A stretch of DNA of 64,000 bases from Acidobacteriota bacterium. GTDB lineage: Bacteria > Acidobacteriota > Holophagae > Acanthopleuribacterales > Acanthopleuribacteraceae. Under the pieces are notes generated by a model. The model saw only the letters and a list, made by a program, of their open reading frames with translations, was not told the origin of the DNA and did not search any database. Shown here in pieces: positions 16,001-26,500 of the stretch; position 1 is the first letter of the stretch, and every line of letters begins with the position of its first letter. Made by a program: the position numbers and the translations under genes. Location: positions 26,577 to 90,576 of the forward strand of contig JACJWC010000020.1 in NCBI GenBank assembly GCA_020637335.1. The letters are read 5' to 3'.

Positions 16001-19000
16001 CAGGTGCAGGGCCCGCGGTGGATAGGTTGCTTTGAGGCGACCCAGTTCGTCATACTGATGCAGGGTGACCAAGTTCTTGGAATTACCGTCCGAATTGGGA
16101 TCGATCAGCGTGTCATAGTCATTCGGCAAATACAGGGTCATGGGATCCCAAGTGGTGTAGTTGGGGGCTCCAGTGGCCAGGGTAAACCCCCACTCTTGCA
16201 GGACGGCCTTGTCTGGGTTGGAGATTTCCAACACGGTTTGGCCGCCTTCACCTGTGAAAGTAACGCCAATCCCGCCCTGCGGATTAATGGCCAGGGTACC
16301 GACCAGGCCGGGTGCTGTGGTTGCACCAGTGGTGACTTGGGGCAGGTTGTAGAAAACGATGTTGTCCGCGGGTAGAAGGTCGGGCAATTTTGTGACGAAA
16401 TAATGGAAGCGGGAATGTTTTGAGGCGTCATTGACGAAGGTGCTGCCCGGTAACGAGCTGGCCACCGTGCGCCCGCGCGCATCCGGTTCATAGGTCACCA
16501 TGCTGTAGGGCATCGTGTCGCCCTTTTGGTAGACACGGCCGTTTGCGTCACTTTTGTCCGAATGCCAGAAAACTTCCGCAGCGTTAAAGCTGCTGGTTCG
16601 ACTCCCCGCAATAAAGAGGTCGCTGGGCGCATAAAGGCCGGGAATCGATTTGATCGGGCGGCCGAGCGCATCGATTTGGGTTACCCCGCTGATCAGCGTG
16701 TTGGCGCCGATATATTGAGGGGGGGTGTTGCCTTTGGCCCGCGTTTCCTGGGGTCGGCCCAGTAGGTCAGAGAAAGAGACGGTATGGATTTGGCGCGTCC
16801 CTTCATTGTCCAGGTAGGCGATGGAGTACATGCGGTTATGGGCAGGGTCCACGCTGGTCAGCCCATCAATCGTTTCTTGGTCAGGATTTTCGCGCGCTGG
16901 AAGGTCCAGAATCTTCATGGCCTTGAGCTTGGCCTGATCAACAAAGATAAGGACCGTAAACTGGCTAGCAGCCGCGTTATAGCGGTACATCACGTTACTG
17001 GATGAAAACCATGAGGTTTTGGATTTATCCAAGGTCACCTTTTGGGGTGCACTTGCCAAGCCATTCGACCAACCCGTTGGGTAGGGCACCATGAAGCCGA
17101 TCATGCTGGGGTTACTCACCGTGCCAGTTAGGTTCATAGGGATTTCCAGGCTGGCATAGACTTCATCGGGCAAGCTGGTAATAAAGGTGGCCAGGTCTGG
17201 GGTACGGGCAAGCGAAGTGCCCACTTCAGCAAAACTGTTGCTGCGGATGTAATCGACCTCAAAATGAGCACCTGAAGCATTGGTGGGGTCAAAACGCAAC
17301 CGTTTGATTTGGTGGCCATTCCAATCGGGATGTTGGCTGGTGTTGATGATGTAACTGTGCCATTGGTTGTCGGCGATCACGGTCCATCGGAAGGAGTCTG
17401 TTTCATTAAAATTCGGCACGCTTTCGTTCACAAAAAAGAGCTGGCCGGTGTTGCCTGCCGAAACCTTCATCCGGATTTCAAGCGTTTGAATTTGGCTTCC
17501 ATCGTATAAAGGCGAAAAAACGGCGCCTATGATGCGGGGATCGGTGGAAGTTGCGTTACCCGATAAGACCCCATTTTGAAGGGTCCAATTGCTAATGTTG
17601 CCATTGTTTGACCATCCGTGACTGGAGCCAAAATCGAAATGGCTATCCAATATCGGTTGTGGGTTTAGGTTTTCTGGGACCGCGCGCAGGGAGTCAATTT
17701 CAAAAGTGACACCGGCCTGGTCGGTTGGGAATAATCGGATTTGGCGAATCTGATTCTGGGTCCATGTTGACCGTTCGGCCATATCGATATAATAAGTGTG
17801 GAACTGGTTATCCGGAACAACTTGGAATCGGACGGAGTCCTGGGTATTCCAAGCGGCTTGCGCGACCGTGCTAAAGCGAATTTGACCCGTCGCTCCGCCA
17901 TTGACCCTCATACGCAGTTCTAAGACATGGTGGAGCGCACCATCCAAGCTGGTAGCATAGTTGGTTCCCGACAGGATAGGGGACGAACTGGTACTGGTCC
18001 CTTTCATTTTGCCGTTGCTGACCGTAAACCCGGAGACACCTGAAACAACCGCCCAATTTTCCTGAACTGAGAAGTTGTGATTGGGCAAAGAGGGTCCGTC
18101 CGGATTTTCCAGGACTTTGATCGAATCGACTTCAATTTGGCCGGCTTGATCGGTCGGGTCCAGGCGGAACCGGCCAATCGTATGGTTCATCCAGGCGCTA
18201 TTTTGAGCAAAGTCCAGCAGGTAAGTGTGCCAAAGCCCATCTGGCTCGGTAGAAATAATGTAGTTATGGTTGGACGCAGCAAAACCACCCGGGTTGGGAC
18301 CCGCACTGGTTTCAAAGTAAAGTCGTGCCTGAGTCCCTGAACTGACCTTCAAACGGATCTCAACCAAGGTGCCCTGGCTGCCTGAAAAACTGAAGGTGGG
18401 GGAAAGCAGTCGAGAATCGCCGGAAGTAACGCCGCGCAATTGGCCAAGCGAGGCAAATAAGGGATTAACATCGCCGGTGGTAACCCAGCCTTCAAGGCCT
18501 GAATCAAACGTGTAGCTCAGAAGGGGTTCGGTGGCAGGACCAGCATAAAAATCGGGTGCGGCAAGGGTCGCGCCCGGAATACTGCCACCAAAATTAAAAT
18601 CACCCGCCGTAATGGCAATATTGCGGGTATGCGTGTTACTCGGGGTTTCAGCCGGTGTGAACACAAACGGCTGAGGCGCATAACAGCCGGCAAGAATAGT
18701 CTGAAGAGCCGATTCAGTAAAAATGGAGGTCCAAGTGTCATCCACGACCCCACTCTTCTCCCGCTTGGGCGTAAGCGCATTATTGGGGTATTCAATTACT
18801 TGAGTAAAAGATAAATTATACGCTGTGCACGAAGTATCTGTATAAATTCCCGGGTTCGGAGAAACTGGAGGTTGAATGACATAACGGATTTGAATTAAAC
18901 AATCTAAATGATTGTTGCCGTTCAACAAATCGCCAAACAGAGTCTTAGGAATGGAGGCATAAATTTTCCGAGCAGTACCATCGGCAATGAAATAGTCATA

Positions 19001-22000
19001 AAAATCAGCCGGTGCGGGATTGCCATTTCCACAGGAAAACCAGAGTTGGGCATTATTGCTGACCCAGGCCGAACCATTCCAAACCTTACCATCAGACCCG
19101 CGGACCATTTTGACCTGGAAATTTCCAGAATCTAGGGTAACGGAATTAGCGCCAAAGGGTTGAGCAAAATCAATAGTCCCTGGTTCATCGATGGCGATTT
19201 CGAACGCGTTTGGAATGGGCGCCCCACCACACGAAAGTACGGGCAAAACACTCGGCGGATCACCCAGTACAAAAGAAAAAGGCGTTTGTGCAGCAGTAGC
19301 ACAGAGGACTTCCGGGTTTGTTGCTCCATGTTTAATCCGAATGTAAATGGAAGGATTCGACGCGTTTTGCCAATCCACATTATGGCCAAAAAAGAAATTC
19401 TCCCAGCCCAGCGGGGACTCAATTAGTGGGTGATCAAAATTTAAGTAAAAGGTTTTGCCCGTTTGAAAGACGGTAGAATCTTGGGAAAAGGAGTGAATAA
19501 AATTGAGAAGTGAAATGGTCCGAGAAAATTGAGTGGTATCAATTCCATAAAATGTAAGCTCAAAGTCCCAATCACTGTAGGGGTACTGAGCCAACACACT
19601 GGGATCAAAATCAAATCGTAACGGAATCGATAAAGGCGCTAGGTCAGGTTTATTATTATGAAATTGGTAGTACCAATCAATGTCAGTTTCAAGAATTTGA
19701 ATACTGGACAAAGGTGTACTAGAGCTATTGATGCACCCGGCACTGCAGGTTATATTACTTCCACTCCAACTTGAATATGTAATCGGAACCGAATTTGGAA
19801 TATTTCGAGCTTCTTTATGATATCCATTAAGATAGTCCCCATTATCTGTTAAATAATAATACGTTTTTTGAGTGTATGAATCCTTAACACTTTTCATTGC
19901 AGCTCGAACGGGATAAGGACTATTAAAATTTTCTCCTTGAACGGGTCCACTATCTCTACACATTGGAACAGTCGAAAAATTCAGGAGTCTTGTGCCCAAC
20001 GAGCTTGGGTAATGATCATCTTGCATTTCTTCCACATAACTATTGTGGAGAAGAACCTTCGTGAACCCAGCTTCGATATGAGGAGTAACCCCGTCAAGGA
20101 AAACCCTTTCACCATTAATTTCCTTGAATAACCCAATGTACTGAAGTTCCATATTCTGACTTTGAATGCCTTTTTGAACACAGGAATAAGCGTTGCCATT
20201 GAAATCTGGTAGAGGAGATGGGGAATACTGAGATGGTCCAAAATATTTTTGATTGTAGTTTGAATCGTAGAAGAAATTATTATACGTACTTGGATCTGTG
20301 TAACCTGGTACACCCCAAAAAACTCGCATCCTAAGCCCATCAAGTGTACGAATCGAACCAAACGTATAATCCTTTTCCTTGGCTAAGCCAAAACGGTCGA
20401 AACCACGGACGACAAAGTGGTACTTTTTATCTAGTCGGTAGTGATGGTCTAAAGTAATGGCTGCGCCGGGTCCTGGACGCCCATTTTGGCCATCATGAAC
20501 AAAACTTTGTTCAAATTCCAATTGGACAACAGGTTCACCCCCAACATCTTTTATTTGTTCAACAAATAAATCTACAACTTCCTTATAAATATTGCTTCCA
20601 GTGAACCGAATTTGGTCGTCAAAGTTGGCTGCCCAAGTATTATCCAGCGCAGTAACAGGCGTAATAATACCGTTATTACGAAATATTTGCGAAATGGAGG
20701 CGATGGAATTGTCCCGTATATAAATTTTCTGGCCCTTATCCTCGAATTCATCAATGCTGAGTTCACCGATTTGCATTAACTGATTGTTAATAGAGATCCT
20801 GGCAACAGCGTCAGGATTAAAAGAAGCCAGCACCTCACCATCAGCATCATTGGTGTAATAGGCGGCTAATGAGTAAACATCGGTGCTCTCAGTCGGCGCT
20901 TCACCACCCAACAGCTGTTGAATTGTCGGATTTGAGGGTAAATCGGTGGACCCGTCCGGATGAATCGTGTAAATCTTTTTTCTATAGAAACCATTTATCG
21001 GATTGATTAGAACAAAATTGAGATAGATGGGATGTTTATAGCCAGAATTCGTATATGCATGAGACAAATTGATGTGGCTACTGGGCATGATTACTTTGGC
21101 ATTTTCATTGCCATTTCCTAGAAGGGAGGGATCTAATGGACTGGTGCCTAAGCTGAGACCCACATTGGAATAGAAGGAGCCACGGTTGTCAATAATCATT
21201 ACCTGTTGAGAATCATGAAGGTGCATTTCTCTAATTCCAGAGAAACCATCTTCCAAAACTTTCAGGTGAGGTTTTAGCCAAATAACAGGTCGGATAAAAA
21301 ATTCATCGTCAAAATATGCCCCATTCAAAACTACGTTTACACTATTTTGATTTCTTATTGATGAACTAAAAAAATTCGTTTCCCATCCACTTGTGTATGG
21401 AGTATTAAAATCATTAAAACATGATGTGGCAATTGGCGAATAATCATTTTCAAAGGTATCATACCAACCCCAGTTTTGGGGTGGTGGTGGACCATTTTGG
21501 GTGATTGCATCTGGCATATACGAAGCTAATGTTTCAGCATCATACCATTTCCAAAAAACAAATCTTCCATCTGAATAACAATCGTAATTGGAATTTAGAC
21601 CAAAATCAAATGAATAAAACTGAGATTGATCTGAAATTTTTACAATATAACTGGAGAAACCAGCAATGGCATTAGTTAATGAATACACAACAGGAATTAA
21701 CAGTTCATTGGAGGATGTAATTCCATTGTTAATTTGAATTGTGACACTTTGAGGCCTGTCCCCTAACAGTCTATATCCATTTTGATCTGGATATAGACTT
21801 TGCATATAAATTAGGTTAAATCCAGTATTATCAATAAAAGACCCTGAGCTGACTGGTAATTCTTGGACGTTCATCCATTTCCAATTTTCCACATCTGAAT
21901 CGGAGACTCTCCATCGTGATTCGCTCTTATCCCAAAATTTCCCATTTTCATTTTTCATACAAATGGAAAGATTATTTGTATTTAGGGAGAAATTGGAAGA

Positions 22001-23560
22001 AATTTTGATCCTATTAATCCAATCATTGCCCAGCGGTTGGCTCTGATAGCTCCGGTCCGTAAAACTATCGTTTGTTGAAATTGTAAGGCTTGTAATCTGT
22101 TGATTCATTTCAACTTCGCCGACGAGGGATTCGGCAGCGGGGACGGTTTGGTTTTTGCTAACGACGACGACTTTGTAGGTTTCGTTGCTGTCTAAGTCCT
22201 GGGATGGCGTGAAACTGGCCGCGCTGACAACGGACGACTGCCAATTGGGGTCGACCCAATTGCCGTGTGAATCTTGCAAACCGACTGCATAGCCCGTGGC
22301 GCCATTTGCTGGCGTCCAGGTCAAGGTGGGACGAAGGTTAGTAATCCCGCCCGGAATGGTCATGGACCCGCCCAAAACTGGCGCTGGGGCATCAACCTGG
22401 TAGCGAAGTGTGGTCTGGCTTGTCAGGGTCGAAACTCCCGCCCGATTGACTGAATAAACAATCACCCGGTAATCCACGTTGGGTTGCAGGGTCGGCGTGT
22501 TGAAACTGGTGGTGTTGATCACCTGGTTTTGCCAATTTGGGTTTAGCCAGGATTCATCGGGCAACATGATGCCGACCCGATAACTTTGAGCGCCGGGCAC
22601 AGCAGTCCAGCTGAGTTGCGGCGTGGCAGTCGAAACATTACCTTCGGGCGAAATGGTGCTGGGGGCACGGGAGGGCAATAAACTGGCGCGAATCACACCT
22701 TTTGGATTAGCCACTACATAGTTGCCATTGAGCAGGTAACGCAAGGTAACGGTAATTTCCGGGTCCTCGTTGGTAACCAGGCCAGCGAGTAGGCTCGGGG
22801 CGATTTCACCGATGAGTTCATCACCATTCAAACCAAAACTCGACCAGAATGAGCCCGATGGCGTGGTCAGAGATGACCAATACGCGGTTGAAACCCAAGT
22901 TGATCCATTCCAATACTCGTAGGAATCGCCTTCCTCGCCTTTTCCGCCCCCTGACGCCACGGGTCGGCTCCACGCCCAGGAATAATTGGCGGGATTAATC
23001 GTGCCCAAATACTGGCTACTGAAGGCCATAGAAAAGGATAGGTTTTCAGCAGCGGAAAGATCGACCTGCAAATTCTTGACTTGACTGGTCAAGGCCAGTG
23101 TGGGGGTTTCCTTGTTGAAAGTCAGCGTAATCCAATTGCTGTAATAAAAATACGATTGATTTTTATAAACCACTTGGATGTCAACACTGACCGATTCAGC
23201 GCCGGCCCAAAAATTGGAGGTGAAAAACGAGGAATTATTGGTGAAATGGGCATTGCCATTGGTCCCCGTAGAAGGACCCCAAAAGCCACCAAGTGTATAA
23301 CCATCAATGTTGTACTGGCGAAAGAAGTTGACCCAGTTGGTACCATCCCAATATTTGTTGGTTCCAGTCTTTTTCCAAGCCCAATTCACGTAGGGCGCGT
23401 AATAGGTAAGCCCTGAAAGTTGATATTGCAAATCAAAAGAAACCGTTCCCCCTGTCGTAGAGACGGATACGGGGTTCGGGGAAACCGAAGTAATGGTAGG
23501 ACCGACCGCCAGCACCCACGTGGAGAAACAAATCAGGCTAAAAAATCGATATGTGGTCAT
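13055..23560 (-). CDS. Giant secreted RHS-repeat protein with C-terminal PIN-like toxin candidate
   Basis: 3501 aa, start ATG 23560 after GGAGG. Sec signal peptide at 1-20. Residues 20-480: Ig/FN3-like adhesive segments with a recurring Y/K-W-[DN]-G-x-x-W motif (near 70, 215 and 543, and once more near 1495). About 487-1590 is AT-rich and of unknown fold. About 1675-2110: three tandem ~140-residue jelly-roll/carbohydrate-binding-like repeats (each ending with a D-P-T-[DN]-x-[AS]-G turn). About 2200-3200: YD-type RHS repeats and the RHS-associated core (DHLGSTRMVVD; YTGQEREPDYDGMHFGARLY; LGRFLQIDPYAEF; NSYSYVGNNPILLVD). Then a hydrophobic segment, a Pro-rich linker and a ~130-residue tip with Asp3366, Glu3402, Asp3452 and Asp3470 spaced as in PIN ribonucleases. 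The tip assignment is inference; the RHS core is clear. Confidence 0.9.
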   Translation of the reverse strand: MTTYRFFSLICFSTWVLAVGPTITSVSPNPVSVSTTGGTVSFDLQYQLSGLTYYAPYVNWAWKKTGTNKYWDGTNWVNFFRQYNIDGYTLGGFWGPSTGTNGNAHFTNNSSFFTSNFWAGAESVSVDIQVVYKNQSYFYYSNWITLTFNKETPTLALTSQVKNLQVDLSAAENLSFSMAFSSQYLGTINPANYSWAWSRPVASGGGKGEEGDSYEYWNGSTWVSTAYWSSLTTPSGSFWSSFGLNGDELIGEIAPSLLAGLVTNEDPEITVTLRYLLNGNYVVANPKGVIRASLLPSRAPSTISPEGNVSTATPQLSWTAVPGAQSYRVGIMLPDESWLNPNWQNQVINTTSFNTPTLQPNVDYRVIVYSVNRAGVSTLTSQTTLRYQVDAPAPVLGGSMTIPGGITNLRPTLTWTPANGATGYAVGLQDSHGNWVDPNWQSSVVSAASFTPSQDLDSNETYKVVVVSKNQTVPAAESLVGEVEMNQQITSLTISTNDSFTDRSYQSQPLGNDWINRIKISSNFSLNTNNLSICMKNENGKFWDKSESRWRVSDSDVENWKWMNVQELPVSSGSFIDNTGFNLIYMQSLYPDQNGYRLLGDRPQSVTIQINNGITSSNELLIPVVYSLTNAIAGFSSYIVKISDQSQFYSFDFGLNSNYDCYSDGRFVFWKWYDAETLASYMPDAITQNGPPPPQNWGWYDTFENDYSPIATSCFNDFNTPYTSGWETNFFSSSIRNQNSVNVVLNGAYFDDEFFIRPVIWLKPHLKVLEDGFSGIREMHLHDSQQVMIIDNRGSFYSNVGLSLGTSPLDPSLLGNGNENAKVIMPSSHINLSHAYTNSGYKHPIYLNFVLINPINGFYRKKIYTIHPDGSTDLPSNPTIQQLLGGEAPTESTDVYSLAAYYTNDADGEVLASFNPDAVARISINNQLMQIGELSIDEFEDKGQKIYIRDNSIASISQIFRNNGIITPVTALDNTWAANFDDQIRFTGSNIYKEVVDLFVEQIKDVGGEPVVQLEFEQSFVHDGQNGRPGPGAAITLDHHYRLDKKYHFVVRGFDRFGLAKEKDYTFGSIRTLDGLRMRVFWGVPGYTDPSTYNNFFYDSNYNQKYFGPSQYSPSPLPDFNGNAYSCVQKGIQSQNMELQYIGLFKEINGERVFLDGVTPHIEAGFTKVLLHNSYVEEMQDDHYPSSLGTRLLNFSTVPMCRDSGPVQGENFNSPYPVRAAMKSVKDSYTQKTYYYLTDNGDYLNGYHKEARNIPNSVPITYSSWSGSNITCSAGCINSSSTPLSSIQILETDIDWYYQFHNNKPDLAPLSIPLRFDFDPSVLAQYPYSDWDFELTFYGIDTTQFSRTISLLNFIHSFSQDSTVFQTGKTFYLNFDHPLIESPLGWENFFFGHNVDWQNASNPSIYIRIKHGATNPEVLCATAAQTPFSFVLGDPPSVLPVLSCGGAPIPNAFEIAIDEPGTIDFAQPFGANSVTLDSGNFQVKMVRGSDGKVWNGSAWVSNNAQLWFSCGNGNPAPADFYDYFIADGTARKIYASIPKTLFGDLLNGNNHLDCLIQIRYVIQPPVSPNPGIYTDTSCTAYNLSFTQVIEYPNNALTPKREKSGVVDDTWTSIFTESALQTILAGCYAPQPFVFTPAETPSNTHTRNIAITAGDFNFGGSIPGATLAAPDFYAGPATEPLLSYTFDSGLEGWVTTGDVNPLFASLGQLRGVTSGDSRLLSPTFSFSGSQGTLVEIRLKVSSGTQARLYFETSAGPNPGGFAASNHNYIISTEPDGLWHTYLLDFAQNSAWMNHTIGRFRLDPTDQAGQIEVDSIKVLENPDGPSLPNHNFSVQENWAVVSGVSGFTVSNGKMKGTSTSSSPILSGTNYATSLDGALHHVLELRMRVNGGATGQIRFSTVAQAAWNTQDSVRFQVVPDNQFHTYYIDMAERSTWTQNQIRQIRLFPTDQAGVTFEIDSLRAVPENLNPQPILDSHFDFGSSHGWSNNGNISNWTLQNGVLSGNATSTDPRIIGAVFSPLYDGSQIQTLEIRMKVSAGNTGQLFFVNESVPNFNETDSFRWTVIADNQWHSYIINTSQHPDWNGHQIKRLRFDPTNASGAHFEVDYIRSNSFAEVGTSLARTPDLATFITSLPDEVYASLEIPMNLTGTVSNPSMIGFMVPYPTGWSNGLASAPQKVTLDKSKTSWFSSSNVMYRYNAAASQFTVLIFVDQAKLKAMKILDLPARENPDQETIDGLTSVDPAHNRMYSIAYLDNEGTRQIHTVSFSDLLGRPQETRAKGNTPPQYIGANTLISGVTQIDALGRPIKSIPGLYAPSDLFIAGSRTSSFNAAEVFWHSDKSDANGRVYQKGDTMPYSMVTYEPDARGRTVASSLPGSTFVNDASKHSRFHYFVTKLPDLLPADNIVFYNLPQVTTGATTAPGLVGTLAINPQGGIGVTFTGEGGQTVLEISNPDKAVLQEWGFTLATGAPNYTTWDPMTLYLPNDYDTLIDPNSDGNSKNLVTLHQYDELGRLKATYPPRALHLDGGSPASIDNWNLSKETSAEALSVAYTYDRYNRVIKMTDPDADPGTFYKTKYNLIGQVRFTQSPLQATQSPMLWNEVIYDDRGRTLKTQVVPGSEATIDSLIESTISGLSPITGTITQSWYDALPTSTLPAHFKSAWPAISAAQNPFIDVNHPLVPFGSYFGLASQIQSEHSAERFYYDGKGRILCHVYLHESLVEPKITWAEYDPNDLPTRVYSVYSGQAYGMTYDDWNRVEAIYDLTPVPATMDLQLLYQASDTAGNTSEIGVTQAWLGSLVREDLSLSNTQAIALANYSYGPAGQVIEVVYGDPLKANMKGTYLSDIRGMNLNYELKAGSENLFKQEFDYFGNGGLLGGGEEPLKRYDGMLTRIRETYRPDDSPTNPEEDLLTKTYQYDMGGQLIDAQTTMGFYSGGVTPKTFSNHYGYDRSGNRLYEDRLNVPKSQGADQIGSMAHIIASNSNRLTQVDLSPFNGNLVEMDGKEFPSFTYDANGNILAFEQKFSGTNRDRSFEYGDWRFQTQATHWEQDTEDGTDVHTFTYDHSGARISRSVVKNAGTAEWTHFLPAGNDNMAEFDGFGRMTRNYLFVGGNRIGFKSKRYSGLYVKDHLGSTRMVVDLYSQSSGPNGVNLLTAFSDTDAYGNILRDINVGDFNGQPHGYTGQEREPDYDGMHFGARLYLPDLGRFLQIDPYAEFWNSYSYVGNNPILLVDNNGQYVDGGVLAMGAAGASTGLATAPASAVMTVPGANLVAMSAVSGFLAGSYIYYQTGFGEWALDTLWEISQRKGPEVDLLPPETWAEDYQTPQNQGKPTPNPVPKNPVPAPIPIPIPTPSPNNPPDKSKPDEIQKPKLNLDTGAMIALSSDMEIAHFKTSWLLLNYSPVISTTALAESSNNILTMGTPTEIGRFYASLPLISIVPDVPNPVIMALPYSGRALTNLNDRLIFGTGMSLGIPTLTGDNRFPTAAEHYGVKISYILITPPPRLVTKPKQ

Positions 23561-23571
23561 GGTGTCCTCCC

Positions 23572-26500
23572 TTACTGCGCTGCTGGCGAGGTGACACCTT
23601 TAAGCGGTTCACCCTGATAACTTTTGTAATTTTCGGACCGAAGATGGCCATCAATGTCATAAGTGCGGAAAAGCTGCCCACGTTCGTCATATTCAAAGCG
23701 AACCGTCCGCCCCCGCTCATCCGTAATGGAGGTGACCAAATCATTTTCAGGATGGTAACCAAACATTACAGATGAACCGGAAGTTTTAGAGTTGTTGGCG
23801 GCAGGGTAAACGACAATATCATCCAAATATATAGGACTAGGGGAAGTTATTTGAATATATGAATTTATCGCTGGCTTTGGGATTTTTTTCCTGTAAAGTG
23901 TCCAGCCACCATAAAGTCCAAGGACTTCTTCATCCGCAGAAAAATAAGGAGCGGAATGGAAACCCAGATTATTCACTGTGGGTGAACCGCCCTTACTAAC
24001 AAAAGAGACCCAAACCTCATTCCGACTGTCAGAGGCTGATTTGGTCAGAAAATCTTTTTGAATTTGAAAAGAAGAACCAAAAAAACTTTGAGTACCTGAA
24101 TAGACAAATTCAAAATTATCCAAATACGTATCAGGTAAACATGGGCCGCCATTGGAAAGTAGCTGCCCGTCTTCAAAATCCGAAAGCGAACTAAAAATCC
24201 CGGATGCATTACTATCAAAGTCTTCAAATCCCTGAAAATAACACTGGCCCAATTCCGTATTAGAGAAGGTCGCCATAACATGAATACCATCTTCAGAATA
24301 AATGGCGCTACTGTAGGTCCCATCAAGTCCTATATACTCAAGAACATGAAGGAACCGATCGTATTCCGTATTTTGCCCGGCAGCAATCCATTCACCATCA
24401 TTTGGTGTTGAATCTTTTAACGAAATATTAGCAGAACTTTGTTGCAGATTAATATGATTCCATTGCAGGCTATTGTGAGTAGTAGAGTCCGAGATAAATC
24501 CAAAGCTGGCATCATGTATATATACATGCGCAAGATTGGGATCGGAAAATGGTTTTCTATAATGAGAAAATTGAGCGGAATTTATTGAACCTTGACCATT
24601 CGAAATCAAGGCGTTAATACCATCAATAATAGGCCCGGTTGGATCAAACTCAACAGGATTTCCGGGATCTTTAACAAGATTAAAACCCACAACCAAACCA
24701 GTTTGAGTAAGCATATTTCGAACATAAAGCCCTTGAGAATTTCCATAAAGGTCTCCCATGACCTCCGAAAATTCATGATCCTCACGCTCCTCCATCAAAT
24801 TGCCATAAATCTGATGGGCAGTAATAGACAACGCCAGGCTCTGTTCTTGTGATCCATTGCTATTATAGTGAATTTTCCGGTTGAGAATAGGCATCCCTGT
24901 CCAATAATCATGAGCCAGTATCAAATCACTATTAACCACTTTTTGACTAAATTGATTAGAAATAGAATCGGGGTATTGGAACTCGGTTACTTCTGTTCCA
25001 GTCTCTCTAAATACATTTTCAACTTCATCAATCAATAAAATTTTAGCAACAATATCGTCACCATTTTTATTAGAACCCAATAAAATCCCTTGAGTCTTAG
25101 AAAAAGTAACACCTTGAGATGGTCGATTGTTATCAATTATATCTTCCACAATGGATGAACTCGCTTGATCATAGTGAAATTTCTTTACTAAAGGAGAAAT
25201 TTTGGCGATAGGATCGAGTGGATCACTAAATGGACTGTAATTTGTAGCATACATTTTTTTGGTGCTGGAAATAACACGATTACTCTTATCAAGAGTTTGA
25301 ATTTGTTTTACTTGGCCTACAATATTTGAATTATTAATAATCTTATAACGAGTGTCATTTTTTAGTGTAAATTTTGGAAAAAAGGTTTTCACTTCCCACA
25401 TATCATCTGGGTCATCAATTGGTTTCCATTGAAACATAGGATGAGACGCATCGGCTTGAAAAACATTATTTTCAGTGATGTTTTCACCAGTACCTTGAAA
25501 AATCTCGCCTGTTTTCCCGACTGGATCAAATGGATATAGAAAATTAGGCTCACGATTACTAAAAAAGGAATATTCAGTCTCGCCAGGAACAATTTGGGTA
25601 GTTTTTCCATCAACTCTGGAAACCTTAACTTTTTCATAAACAACACCAGAATTACTAAGGCCCAAATAAGGTTTGGTTTCAGTTCGAATAATTCTCGTGT
25701 CACCTACAAGCCCAGATTTGTATTTAACTGGCTCAGAAAAGATACTCCCAGAATCTAACTGGGTATCAGGATCAAGGTAACTATATTCAATAATTTGATT
25801 TTCAGTTTGCCCAGTAAACAATACTTCCGGTGAACTTTCGATTCGTCGCACACGGAGCCCACCGCCAAGTTCACCAACCTGGTTATCACTAGAATAGAAG
25901 TTTTGAACAAACTGACCATCGACATAATCAAAGGCTAGAATTTCGAAGCTTAAAACAGCACCATCCACATAATTCTCTTCGTGCCAAAGCCACCTGGCTA
26001 ATTCATCTAAAGAAGGATGATTTGGTTTAAAGCCGAATGAACCACCATTATTTTTTGTCGGCAATACAAATCGCATTTTAGGATTTGGACTTGAGTAAAG
26101 CTTCTGGGAAGACCTATACAGACATTCAACCACAACTTGCCCATTATATTCATTTGAACCAAAGTTAAATCCAAGTAAACCTAATTTGGATATAATATCC
26201 GTAACTGAACTGGGGTCCACCCCATCATATAAAAGACCGGAAACCTCTGTTGCAGTTAAGGCTTTAAGGGTATTTGGTAAGGTTTTGGGTGGATATAGCC
26301 GATCCTGAACAAAAGAGAAACGATCAGATTCATAATCAATCTTAATCGTTGCACCTAAGTCGGTATGAATTTCCTTAAGGCTCCAAAGAGCTTGTATAGG
26401 CCACTCATCGCTCCTAATGGAGGGATCCACTCTAGAATTCAGCTGAGTGCTAATTCTAGAATAATAGCCCCAGGGATCATGTTTGTCATGACCGTACCCT

